Positions 1-11,600 of a DNA stretch of 64,000 nt are shown here, piece after piece; within the stretch, counting starts at the first letter, position 1, and each line of letters begins with the position of its first letter. Location of the stretch: positions 2,914,001 to 2,978,000 of the forward strand of contig NC_016476.1 in NCBI RefSeq assembly GCF_000226095.1, given 5' to 3'. The notes beneath the pieces are model-generated. The model worked only from the letters and a program-made list of their open reading frames with translations. It made no database searches and was not told where the DNA came from. A program made the position numbers and the translations under genes. This stretch comes from Thermothelomyces thermophilus ATCC 42464. Taxonomy: Eukaryota > Ascomycota > Sordariomycetes > Sordariales > Chaetomiaceae.

Positions 1-3000
1 ATTCTACCTATTATATTTATTATCTATTAAGCTCCTTTATCGTTATAAAGTATCGTAAATTCTTATAATCTATATATACTTATACTAGTTTAATCGTATC
101 GCTAAGGTATAGTCACTATTCCTTGAAAGCTTTGATAATTATAAGTAGTTCCTTGTTATAGATCAGATAATTAAGACATAGTCTATCGAGCTCCTTTAAA
201 AAGAAGGCTATAGGATGTAGCTTTCCTTGTCTGTCTTGTTATCCTAATTGTCCTCTAATAGTATAGTCTAAAGCGTCCGTTTCTACCTTGAATAGCTTCT
301 TAGGGTCTAGTAGTACTAGTACTAGATCTTTGGTAATAGCGTCGCGGATTTGCGTAAATGCTTGCTTATGTTACTCTTCCCATTAGAATTTAGTATTTTT
401 CTTAGTAAGTTTATATAAAGGTTATATAATCGCTCTAAAGTTCCTAATAAATATTCGGTAGAAGTTTATAAATCCGATGAAACTTCGTACTTCTATAACT
501 AATATTAGTTAGGGCTAATTCTTGATAGCTTTAACCTTTGAAGGTTCTATCTAGATTTGTCCTAGGGATATTTTATATCTTAAAAAGACTATCTTCCTAA
601 TATAGAATTTGCTCTTTTTCTTGTTAACTAATAGCTTATATATATATAGCGCGTCTAGTACTGCTTTTATATACTTCTAGTGTTCGTCTATCGTCTTGGA
701 GAAGATAAGTATGTTGTCGAGATAATATACTGTAAATTTGTCGAGAAAGGGTCGGATAGCTTGATTAATTAGGGCTTAGAACGTTACTAGCGCGTTTGTA
801 AGTCCGAATAGCATGACGAGGTACTTGTAGTAGCTATAGGGTATCCTAAAGGCCGTTCTCTACTTGTCGCCTTTTTTAATCTATATATAGTTATAGGCTG
901 ATAGTAAGTCAAGATATGTAAAATATTAGGCTCTTACTAACTAATCTTAGAGCTATAAGATTAGTAGTAACAGGTATTAGTTTTTTATAGTCTGTTTGTT
1001 AAGTTACCAATAGTTGACGTATAACTATAGCTTTCTATCTTTCTTAGGTACAAATAGAATTAGGTAGCCTACTAGTAATATTAATAGGCAGATATATCCT
1101 CTTCAAAGGTTCTCCTCTAAATATTATTTAAATTTTTCGTTCTATATCTGGCTTGTATAGTAAATCTTAAAGAACTTTAGTTATACTCCTTCCTTAAGCT
1201 TGATCTTATAATCCTATAGGCCGTGTTCTAGTAGTCCTTCCAGATATTTCGGTTCGAATGCTAGGTGTCCTTCGTATTCCTTTGGTACTTCCCTAGTCTT
1301 GTCTTGTCTTTTGGTTTTCTAATAGTATACGAACTTGGTTCTATCTATAGCGATGCTAGCGATTTCTCCTATCTTAACCTACTACTCCTATTATAGTACT
1401 CCGCATTTGTTAACGAAGAGAACAGCTATCGGTGGTTTAGCTTGTTCCTCCTATCATGATATCAATATCATTATACTGCCTCTTCTAGAGTCTATAGTAG
1501 TCTGCCTATTACTGTCCGTCTCTTGTAGTAGATCTGTAAGATATGCCTTTCCTTAAGTATCGTCTGCTTATAATCTTTACGTGCTCCTTATCTCGCTAAT
1601 TAAATATAACTCTATTTAGGGTCGTAAGTAGCTACTATTCTTCTAGCTAATATCCAGGTTATAGTCTTTATACTATAGTAACCCTAATATTATATCTTTA
1701 TCATTACCTATATCTACAATATTAAATATGATTACTATAATCTTCCCTACTATAGTAATATTAATCGGTTTAGTCTCCCTATATACTTATTACGTTAGAA
1801 ATGGCCCTTTAACTATACTATACTTCTACTTTATTCTCTAGGGTATCTATAGCTAATTTATAAGTATTGGCGAAATTAGGTTTATCTCTACTCTATTATC
1901 TACTGGTATAAGCATTTTATACTGTTTTTACTATGCTATTATCTATAATTGCTTGTCTTACCACCGTCGTCTAAAGATTACAGCGATTTCCTATATTTCT
2001 GCTAGGAGGTCTCGATATAGTAGTCTCTTGTGCTAGTTCCTCTTGTACTACGTTACCACCTGCCGCTACATAAGCGTTAATGGCTTCCAGGCCCCTCGAA
2101 GGGCCCTGACCCGTTTCCTAGGTTAGTGCTAACCTCTTCGGTTGTTTGGCTAATAGCGGCTTTGTCGATCGTACTTATTTCTATAAGCTATTAAGTGCTT
2201 ACGGCTTCCTACTATTAGGTCTGTTCTACTTTCTATCGTATATGCTATAGCTTTGTCTGAAGCTCCCAAATTTATAATTTCTTTTTGTCTACGTGATAGA
2301 GGTAATCGTTACTCTAGTACGAGTCCTACATATCTCGTCCGGTTCTGTAGTGCCTAGGCTAGGCTTATCTTAGAACTATTATAATGCCTTCTAAATTATA
2401 GGCTTCGATCTTCTAGAGTAATTCGGCCGCTCTGTTTCCTGTATCGTAGACCTATTCCACAGGGTATAAGCTTCTGTTCTTATTTCCTTGTCAGGTCGGC
2501 TAGTGATTATTTTCGAATTTATCGTAGAAGTGGTATCGGTATTTATATGCTATATACTAGAACTAGGGCACTTGTATATATGCCTTGTGTCGAGGGTATA
2601 GTCGTATAGTATTGCCTAGGAGGTATTAGAATTCTTTCCTAAATCCTTCCTATTATATATAGACCGTAGGTACTCTAGTACTAATATAGGAGTATTTCTT
2701 CTAGTAGCTTTCCTATATATACTTGTCTTTTCCGCGGTTCGCGTATATAAACTAGTATTCTAGGTTCCATATATTATTACTAAGTTACTAGCCGTCAAGA
2801 TACTTAGTATAGCTATTAGGCCTATTATATATTATAGGCTGTTCTCCTTTGATAGTTTCTATAATACGTCGGAGTTCCTTTATTTTGTCCCTCATTCTAT
2901 CGCTCTACTAGGCAAGTCAAATTAAGTGTCTATCTCGTTCGTATAGTTCCGTATTAAGCCGAAAAACTTTATTATAGTACTATTCGATTTGTTCCTAGAG

Positions 3001-4819
3001 GAATAGAACATTAGGTCCGGGTCTTTCGATTCCTTGTATATCGGTTGTCTATAATCCATCCCGCCTCTATATAACCGTAAAACCCTACTACCTTAAGGCT
3101 AGGAGAATCGAAACTAGTAATATATATTCTCCTACTATATCCTATTTAGCAAGACCTGTCTTTAGGTTTATAGTGACTAATTCGGAGTATAGTACTTGTT
3201 TGTCTTTACTATTATCGTTATATCCGAGACTGTCTATATTACTACCCCTATCTTTATAGCTTATAGCCGCTACTTCGATAACGTCTTTAGTAGTTTCGTT
3301 AATAGCCGTAATTTTCTTTCTAGGGACTGTCTTTTACTCTTTCTTCGGGCTTTAACATTCTCGCTTATAGTGCCCTTTCTTTCTATAGTTATAGTAGGTA
3401 ACATTAGACTTATCTTTAGTTATCTTCTTTTAGTCCTACTTTTACGCTACGTCTATATCTATAGCTCTAGGGTATATCCTATATAAGGTACTAACATACG
3501 CTTGCTTTTTCTTGTCATTAGCCTTAACTATAGTTCTATTTATTTGACCTTATTTCTATTACTCTTATATATAGAGTCGATTATCGATTCTGATAGCCTA
3601 TATAATGTATTTGTCCAGGGTCTTAGGCTAATCGTACTTATATAGCTTGTCTTTAACCTTTTCCTTTAAGCTATTATAGAATAGTTATATTAACGCCTCA
3701 TTATTAAGTTAAGATTTAAGTATGTCCTATCTAAACTATATAATATAGGAGGCTACTAACTTAGTCTGTCAGAGATTAGCAAGTCTTTCTTATATATAAA
3801 TCTTCTTATCTTTATCGCTAAAAACCTTCTAAAGCTCTTCTTCGAAACGGTTATAAGATTAGAAGACTACCTATATAAACGCGTTTTAATCGTCTTCGTC
3901 TTCCTTAGTAAGATAGTCATTCTATATAGGCTCGAACTATCTAAGTACCTTGCCCTCTAGTCTCGTAGCTATATAGAGGACTTTAGCTTTATTATTTAGA
4001 AACTTGTTATCATTGAGCCAGAAGTAGGATTAGAGGTTTATTAGGAATCCTACGAGATCTTCTTTAGTTCTTCTATATTTACTAGGTAGTTCGATCTTAA
4101 TATAGCTTGCTTTAGCAGTCTCGAGTGCCTCGATTTTAGTATAGGCCTTATTAACTAGTTTCTATAAGTACTTTTTGCCGTGCTCGAGTTCTTTAATTCG
4201 GGCTTAAGTAGCCTTATCTCTCTAGTCTAACTCCTAGATCTGCTACTAGAGTTCACCAAGCTAAGTAAGCAGCTATTTAGCTATAATGTTAGTAGCCATG
4301 TCAATGTCAAGGTCAAAGTTACCTCTGTTCTAAACCATAATAGAACAAAGGGAGTAATAGCAACGTGTAACGAACCTAGCTTAGACTACTTCTAAAAGGG
4401 TTTAGACGAAGGTAGATTAAGCGGGACAAATAGGTAGGTCGTCTAAGGGATTTGGTAAAGCTAAAGGGTTTATAACAACACTAGAGTTATCTCTTATAGT
4501 AATTAGCAATGCTTGGTATAAGTACTATAATTATAGGTTACTATCATTAGTAAACTCCTAGAGTCTACTATAACGAGTAACTATTTATATATATATATAC
4601 TTCTGTTGATCGCTTATAGTCCCCTTCTATCCTGTCCTTTTGGATTACCTTTAGTAGCTAGCTATCCTCTGCTATCTTTCCCTTTTGGTAATTGTTTGCC
4701 TGTGGTAGCCTATGCTCCCTAGCGATCCTATATTAGCCTCGCTTCGTGCCCTTCTTGATTAGTGGCTCATTTAGCCTGCTGTACCCTACTAGGTCGTGGT
4801 ATATGGTTAGCTTGTGACA
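1..4819 (-). mobile_element. Degraded Gypsy LTR retrotransposon, minus strand, runs off left edge
   Basis: Seen: read on the minus strand, about 690-840 carries a Gypsy/Ty3 reverse transcriptase signature (a YLVM-FGLTNA block followed by YLDNILIF). A retroviral-type CCHC zinc knuckle relic (GHYKREC) lies near 3350-3400, and the gag start region lies near 4290. Gag is therefore on the right and pol on the left, so the element points left and its integrase end and second LTR are outside the window. An LTR-like segment at 4366-4819 forms its 5' end. The whole element is very TpA-rich, as expected of RIP, and has a great many breaks; it is a fossil. Family is known from the RT motif order; exact lineage within Gypsy is not determined. 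Confidence 0.8.
4366..4819 (-). repeat. Probable LTR of the left-hand Gypsy element
   Basis: Seen: this segment begins TGTAAC and ends GTGACA on the plus strand, so it has TG...CA ends in either reading. It sits directly outside the gag start of the minus-strand element and contains a TATA-like run near 4588-4602. The second LTR is off the window, so neither the ends nor a target duplication can be checked internally. Confidence 0.45.
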
Positions 4820-4829
4820 ATAGACCAAG

Positions 4830-7800
4830 GTCTACGATAGAATTACTAAGTAGGAGCTAAAGGAAAAGCTAGAAGAAGCCTAGTAAATATACTACTAAAA
4901 AGACATTAGTAATAACGGCTAGGACCTTTAGCCGCCGAATAAAGTTAACTTTTATACCTTATCCTATAGTATTAAGAAACCTAATAATATCCCAGCTATT
5001 AAAAGCAAGGATAGTATTAGTATTGCTAATATAAATCCCGAGTTCGTGCTTAAGGTAAAGGAACTTCTAGATGGATATAACCTTTATTATAATAGGGGAA
5101 TCGTACTAATACTAGAAAGTTAAAAGATACGGATTAACCTGGTTAACGGTTAGTAAAAGTAAGTCCGAACGGTTAGACCATATCTAATAGGGCTTAAAGA
5201 CTATAAGGCCCTAGACAAGCATTATAACTAGCTCTAGGCATCTAGTAGATTTACCTTTATAGATGAACTAAACCCTATTATATACCTGGTATTTATTATA
5301 TAGAAAAAGGTTACTAAGAAGCTAGGAATAGAGGTTAAGAAAAGCCGAAGTGTAGTCGACCTATGACTACTAAACGTAATTACGGTTCTAGATATTTACC
5401 CCTTGCCTGACCAGGACAACATTATAGCCGCCATAGTTAGTAACAAGTTCTTTATAGCCCTAGATACCTTAAGATTCTCCTACTAGCTATTAGTTGCCAA
5501 GGAGTATAGTGACTATATAGTAGTTATAAGCCACTATAGGTTGGAAAAATCTAATATGGTGCTTATAGGTTTTAAAAACGTACCTATATTTATATAATGC
5601 TATATAAATAGACTTTTCTTTAAATACTATCATTTCGTTAGGGTATATATTAACAACATTATTATCTTTAGTGAAATAGAGGAGGAATACCTAGAATATC
5701 TATATATCATTTATAAAATCCTTAATAAGGCCTATATCCATATAGGTATAGCTAAATCCTTCATAGGTTACCTAGTTATAAGACTCCTTAGGTATATCGT
5801 AAATGGCAAAGGCATTACTAAAACCGATAACTATATCGCTACCTTTAAAAAGTTAAAGTTTCTAGATACTCTTGATAGCTTAAAGCATTACCTTAGAATG
5901 GCTAGATAGCTTAGGAAGGGCATTCTATAGTTTAATGCCAAAGCAAGGCCACTCTAGGCCTAGAAGATAGTACTAATAGTAGCCGCCCGGAAGAAAGGAA
6001 AATTAAACCCTAGGAAAGCTAAATATACCTAGAAAGTAGTTGTATCTACCGTCAAATTTACCCTAACCAAGGGGGAGCTCGAATCTTTCTAACTATTATA
6101 GGAGCACTTATATAACTAGGAGTTCCTCTATTACTACTACCTAGAAAAGCCTCTATTCTTAAAGCTAGATATATACCGTGATAGTTATAGCGTTATTACC
6201 TTCTAACTTAAGGGTGACTAGGATAGAGAGGAGATTCCTAGTAAGGATATTCCTATAAGTAAAGTATAACCTATTTTATTTATATTATAAGCGACTATTA
6301 ACGTGGAAAAACGCTATAGATCTATCAAGACAAAGATTACTATACTTATCTAGGTGATTAGGAAGCTTAGGAAGATAGTCTAATCGAATAGGTATCTAGT
6401 TAATATCCTTACTAATTATACTCTTATAAAAGGGATCGTAAAGTATATATCCCTAATTATAATGGATCTAGCCAAGGCTAACCTTAAACTAGCTAATACT
6501 ACTAATTACCTATTTAGGTTTAATCTTAATATCTTCTATATCCTAGGGACCTTAAATGTTATACCTAATATACTATTAAAACTACCTATATAGGAATAGA
6601 AGGATCTAAAGGTCAAGGATAGTCCGGCTAACGAACTTAGAAATATCTAGAGCGATTAGTAGGACAAGGATATCTTTATAATAAATATAACTGTCATAGA
6701 ACTAGTGCTTAGTAATAAGTTTAGAGCTAGGATCATTACTAGCTATCCTAAGGACTACAAGTACAGACCAATTTACTATATACTCCATGAAAATGATAAG
6801 CCGATTAGAAATGACTAGAATAGGGTTAGGAAACGTAGACAGCTAAAACTGCCTATAGGACCGTTCGAATTGACGAATAGGCTACTTTTCTATATTGACT
6901 TCGATAGTACTAGAAGATTTTGCCCACTAGAAAGCTATATTAACCTAATCCTTTAGATCATTTATAATGATATATATCATTTTGGTAAAAACAAGATAAT
7001 AAACGAGCTTATAGCTATCTATTTCTATAAGAAGGCTTAGAAAGTTTTAAAGTTCATATAGCATTACAAGGTATACTAGGTAAACTCGACTAACCGGAAC
7101 CTACCACTAGGGGAACTCTAGCTAATTCGGACCTAGCCAACATTATATTATATAGTAGCTATGGACTTTATTACTAACTTACTACTAGTACCGACCATTA
7201 GAACCCTTTGGTCACTTAAGGGCTATATATTAGCAGATATACTTTATATTATAATATATAAGTTTAGTAAGAAGAAGCTACTAATAGTAGGTCGACAGAT
7301 ATATATGGCCAAAGAATAGGTAACTATACTTCTAAGGACCTAAATATTTACTAACTAGGGTATACTTACCTGGATTATTAGTAATCGCGACCCTAAGTTT
7401 ATATCTGACCTATAGAAGGAAATATTCTTACTACTAGGAACCAAGCTACTGTTTTCCATAGCCTACTACCTATAGACCGACAGCTAATCCGAATGGATAA
7501 ACCAGACTATAGAAATCGTACTTAGAATAAACTTTATAGCCAATTTTAACCACTTATAGGTCGAAATCCTTCCTACCGTATAGCACTACCTTAATAATAT
7601 ACTAGTCACTAGTATTAGAAGGTTACTAAACGAGCTAGTATATAAGTTCAAGCTATATTTAGTTCTAGATATCTTAAGTAAGAGGACCGCTAAATCTAGT
7701 AGATAGGAAGCTTTAGAAATCCTATATAAGCAATACTAGGCTAAAGCTAGCGAAATGATCGACTAAGCTATAGCGTTAGCTAAGCTATAGTATAACTAAG

Positions 7801-8400
7801 GATATATACCTACTAAATTTAAAGTTAGAGATATAGTTTAGCTATACCTATATAAGGGCTACTACCTACCTAGCAAACCTAATAGGAAGTGGTTAGCCTA
7901 GAGGGTAGGACCGTTTAAAATCAAACAGAGGGTAGGAAAACTAGTATACAAGTTAGATTTTCCTAAATCCTAGAAAGTCTACCTAGTCGTATCCGTTGCC
8001 TAGCTCTATCACGTTAAATAAGGGCCTGATCCGTTTAAAAGGACTGCTTCTCTACCGTAGCCAATTCTAGTTAACGGCAAGGAATACTAGAAGATCGAGA
8101 AGATCGTTGACCATCGGGTATATAGAAAGAAGCGCCCGAAGGTAGAATACCTTGTCCGTTGGCTTGGATTCGACGTAAAAGACGACTAGTAGTTGCCTAG
8201 GAGTAAAGTCGAAGCTACTACTAGCGAATTGATCTAAGAATATAAGAATTGCTATTAGATTTAACTATTACCTAGAAGAAAACGAGGCCGGCCGCCAAAG
8301 TAGAAGACTTTAGCCTAGGCCTAAGGCGTCATTTCTAGCTAGAAAGAGGCTAAATAGCGCCTAGAGGCATATACTTTTAATAGGATACCCTAGAATCTAA
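4830..8400 (+). mobile_element. Degraded chromodomain-bearing Gypsy element (chromovirus), plus strand
   Basis: Seen: on the plus strand, about 5390-5680 shows the Gypsy RT series (YPLPDQ, then ...NNIIIFS). About 7090-7600 shows an integrase core (MDFIT..., then a WIISNRDPKF block). About 8090-8235 shows a chromodomain (KIEKIVDHRV ... YLVRWLGF). An AT-hook-like run (RKRGRPPK) follows at about 8274-8300. The gag side appears to be missing, as if cut by the left-hand element that abuts at 4819. Known: a C-terminal chromodomain defines chromoviruses and is thought to steer integration to heterochromatin. The element is RIP-mutated and broken many times over; no matching LTR pair was recognised. 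Confidence 0.8.
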
Positions 8401-8970
8401 TTTAACACTAGAAACCCTATTATTACTCCCCTCTTACCTACCTTTTACCTACTATATTTGCTTTAATTTTACTTACTATATTTGCTTTAATTCTATCACT
8501 CGTTATAGATAGGGCTTTAACTACTACTTTAAACTATATACCTAGCTTGGCTAACCTATTAAATAGCTACCTATTTAATCAATAGGGCTAAATAGCCTAC
8601 CTATTCCAGTTAGCAGGGCCGAATACCCCTCTTATTTAGATACTTTTCATCCTATCTTTAAAGCCCTACCCTAAATTATAAGAACCCTAGAATTCCTACT
8701 ATTTCCTATCTCTTTAAACCTCTTTAATTTCCTATAACTTCTTCTATAACTACCTTCTTTTCTAACTATTAGACCCTTTAACCTAGCCTTTTCTATTAAC
8801 CCCTACCATATAGCCATCTCCTATAGCCTACATATTGTCATTTTCATTAAAAGGGAGGCTTTAAAGTTTGTTTTCCTGCTCCCTTTTGCTTATTTCATCG
8901 CGTATATAAGAGACTACCAAGTTTTAGCGATTTTGGCTAAGTTTTGTTAACCTAGAACTACCTAATAATA
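8401..8970. other. AT-rich spacer or 3' end of the chromodomain element
   Basis: This stretch holds two near-identical short repeats (CTATATTTGCTTTAATT type) near 8450-8495, a purine-rich run near 8850-8860 that could be an old polypurine tract, and a TATA-like GTATATAAGAGA near 8901-8912. It may be part of an LTR or the leader of the coding-like repeat that starts near 8970. I cannot assign it firmly. Confidence 0.3.
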
Positions 8971-9728
8971 GCTACAATAGCCAAGTCAAGAAGCAAGGCT
9001 AGGAAAAGCGATAAACAGGCTGCTAAAGGCACTAAGGGTCCTACGGCTATAAGCCTGGCCTAGGGAAATAAGCCTATAGCTAGCTAGCAAGATATACCTA
9101 TACTATAGTTAGTAGCAGAGTTGACCGATACCCCTACTATTACGTTTACGCCTATCAATTAACAAAGGGCACTATTAGCTATAGGCACTAGGGCAGCTAG
9201 CTAGGCATAGCCTATACTAATACCTATATAGGGTGTATATTCTAGCCCTATAAGTGAGAATAATAGCCTAGATGACAGGGTTATTTAAGAGGTCCTTAAC
9301 CATATAGATACCTTCCTTAAGAGCGGTATAGGCTTTGCTACCGCTATAGGTAACGAGGAGGAAGTTCGGAATGACCTAGTAATAGGTAGCCTAGTCTAAG
9401 TACACTATAAGAATATAACCTTATACTTTGATTCCAAAGGCAAAGACCTTAGAATGCCCTAGAACAACCTATAGTATATACCTCCTCTAGCTACTATTAA
9501 CAATCTATCTATTATATACGACACTTTTAGCCCTTTATACCTATAGTTCCTAGATAATACTATTATCAAATGGTACTATAATAATAAGATAAGCGCTATA
9601 GCCTAAGTCCTAAGTAATATCATTAATATAGTCTATACTAGTACTAGTAAGTATAATATAATTTATCTCCTAGCTATATATTACTTTATTAATAGCTATT
9701 AGTCCTAAGGAAAGTAAATAACTATAGC
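8971..9728 (+). mobile_element. Left part of an unclassified coding-like repeat (split by the nested element)
   Basis: Seen: one plus-strand frame stays mostly open across this stretch despite heavy RIP, beginning with a basic Lys/Arg/Ser-rich N-terminus. The 5 bp ATAGC at 9724-9728 is one copy of the target duplication made by the nested Gypsy element. The family is not recognised: no RT, transposase or integrase motif was found. It may be an ORF1/gag-like part of a retroelement or a repeated host-derived gene. It is heavily broken and treated as a fossil. Confidence 0.45.
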
Positions 9729-10065
9729 TATAATATACTAGCCTTATAGCATCCATAGATGAATATATAATATTTTATTTAACTACCTCGAAGAGGAAAA
9801 AGAGGAAAAATACAAGAGTTATAAGAGTTATATAAAGGAGTACCTTTTAACCAATATATATATATATAACCTAGGTAAGGCCTAGTTAGGCTCTAGGTCA
9901 GGCCCTAACTAGGCCTTAGCTATATATCTACTAGACAAGTTACAAACGAGCAACGAACGCTCTATAGACCTATAGGGCGTACGTAAGTAGGGCAGGGTAA
10001 GTCTATTCCGGTGCCTAGTAAAGCCTAGGCATTATCTAGCCTAGGTATAGCCCGGGCCTATAACA
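9729..10065 (-). repeat. Left LTR (3' LTR) of the nested Gypsy element
   Basis: This LTR aligns with 16659-16986 along its whole length and ends in ATAACA next to the polypyrimidine run at 10067-10082. Because the element lies on the minus strand, this is its 3' LTR. It is visibly more AT-shifted than its partner. Confidence 0.85.
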
Positions 10066-10599
10066 TACCCCCCCCTTCTCTTTTCGCGGTTACCAGGCTA
10101 ACCTACCCTATATCCTGCCCCTATATTGGTCCTACGAGCAGGTCCTATACCTTCCTTCCTTTATTACTATAACAATGTGACCTATATATATAATAGTATA
10201 TCGAGTACGAATAGGCAGCTGTTCCAGTTCAGATAAAAGCTAAGCTCCTTCCCTTTGTTATTAGAACAACGTGATCCATATATATAGTAGTAAGTTATAC
10301 GTATAATAAGTAGGTTACCTAGGTCCTATATACTCCCTTACCGCCCTCCTTCTAATGCCTATAAATACCCCTTTCTCTTCTTTCTTCCTCCTAATTCTCT
10401 CTCTTATAACTAACTTTCCTCTTCCTCTATACTCTCTAATTGCCCCCTCTTCCTATAACTATACTTATTGCCTATACCCTTATTATACTTTTAAGTTTTT
10501 TTTTATTTTTAATTAGTATCTATCTAGTATATTAATAGCTATTAATTTATTTAATAGTAATGGTAATAATTACTACCTTAGTAATAATAAGAATAAAGA

Positions 10600-11600
10600 T
10601 TATTATATAAGTTTTCCTTTTTTTATACTAATTTTTAACTATTATATATATATATATGAGACATAGACTAACTCTTTATTTTATAGTATAAGAATGCTAA
10701 TCTTTCCTTTAATAGATATACCATTAAAGGTAACTCTTCTGATAAGGAGTTTAAATTATAGCTTAAAAAGTAGTAATACTACCTATTATATATTAATTAA
10801 CTTTTAAAAGGTAATAAGGTCAAGTATATCTAAGGTTAAGGCGCTTCTTATATAACGTACTATAAGAGCTATAGGAGCTACATTCAGGATCTATAGCTCT
10901 AGGTTAATAACCCCTACCTATATATAGGTATTAAGAAAATCGTAGGTTATTATAATACCGGTACTACCCTTACCTCCCTTACCTACTATAAGATTACTAA
11001 CTAAGGTGCCTATTATACTATTCTAATATCTAAGTTCTCCATACTAGTACGTTTACTCTCTATACTCTTCGAGGCTGCCTAGTCTAACCACTAGCCTAGA
11101 TAGGCTACCTTCGCCCCTACCTAAGCTATAAGTTCTTATCATTCTAGTAATAACTTCGCCCTAGTTATTACTACCACTACCCCTAATACCCTTACCTACT
11201 ATAATAACATCGTCTAGCCTGCTACCAGCCCTAACCCTACCCTATAAGCTACTAGGCAGCTCATATACTATACTATAATATAGAATAATGGTATACTATA
11301 CTAGATATAATATATAAACGAGAATATATCGACTTTAGTCAATACTAATACTACCCTTGTTACCTACATCCTAGGCACCCTATTACCTACCTCCTACGCC
11401 CGTTCAAGCGCCTCTATACACCCTATACCTATACTAATCGACTTTAGCTATTCTTATACCTATCGCTCTTCCTTACCTACTAAGTATATAGCACGCCTAG
11501 TCCACAACCGTAACAACCCTACCCTTACTACTATAACTATTATTTTAAAGGGGGAAGATAAGGAGGAAGAGGTTATAGAGTAAGCGTATTATATACTAGT
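10600..11600 (+). other. Antisense coding-like stretch inside the nested Gypsy element
   Basis: Seen: on the plus strand, opposite to the gag-pol of the surrounding element, a frame from about 10.66 to 11.59 kb is mostly open. It encodes a hydrophilic sequence rich in Tyr, Ser and Thr and ends in an acidic EDKEEE run. It sits between the chromodomain and the 3' LTR, where some plant and fungal Gypsy elements carry an extra antisense ORF. I recognise no domain. It is degraded like the rest of the element. Confidence 0.35.

Noticed and set aside
1335-1556. Short plus-strand open frame in the left repeat block
   Set aside because: It is antisense to the pol region of a minus-strand Gypsy relic and has no protein-like composition.
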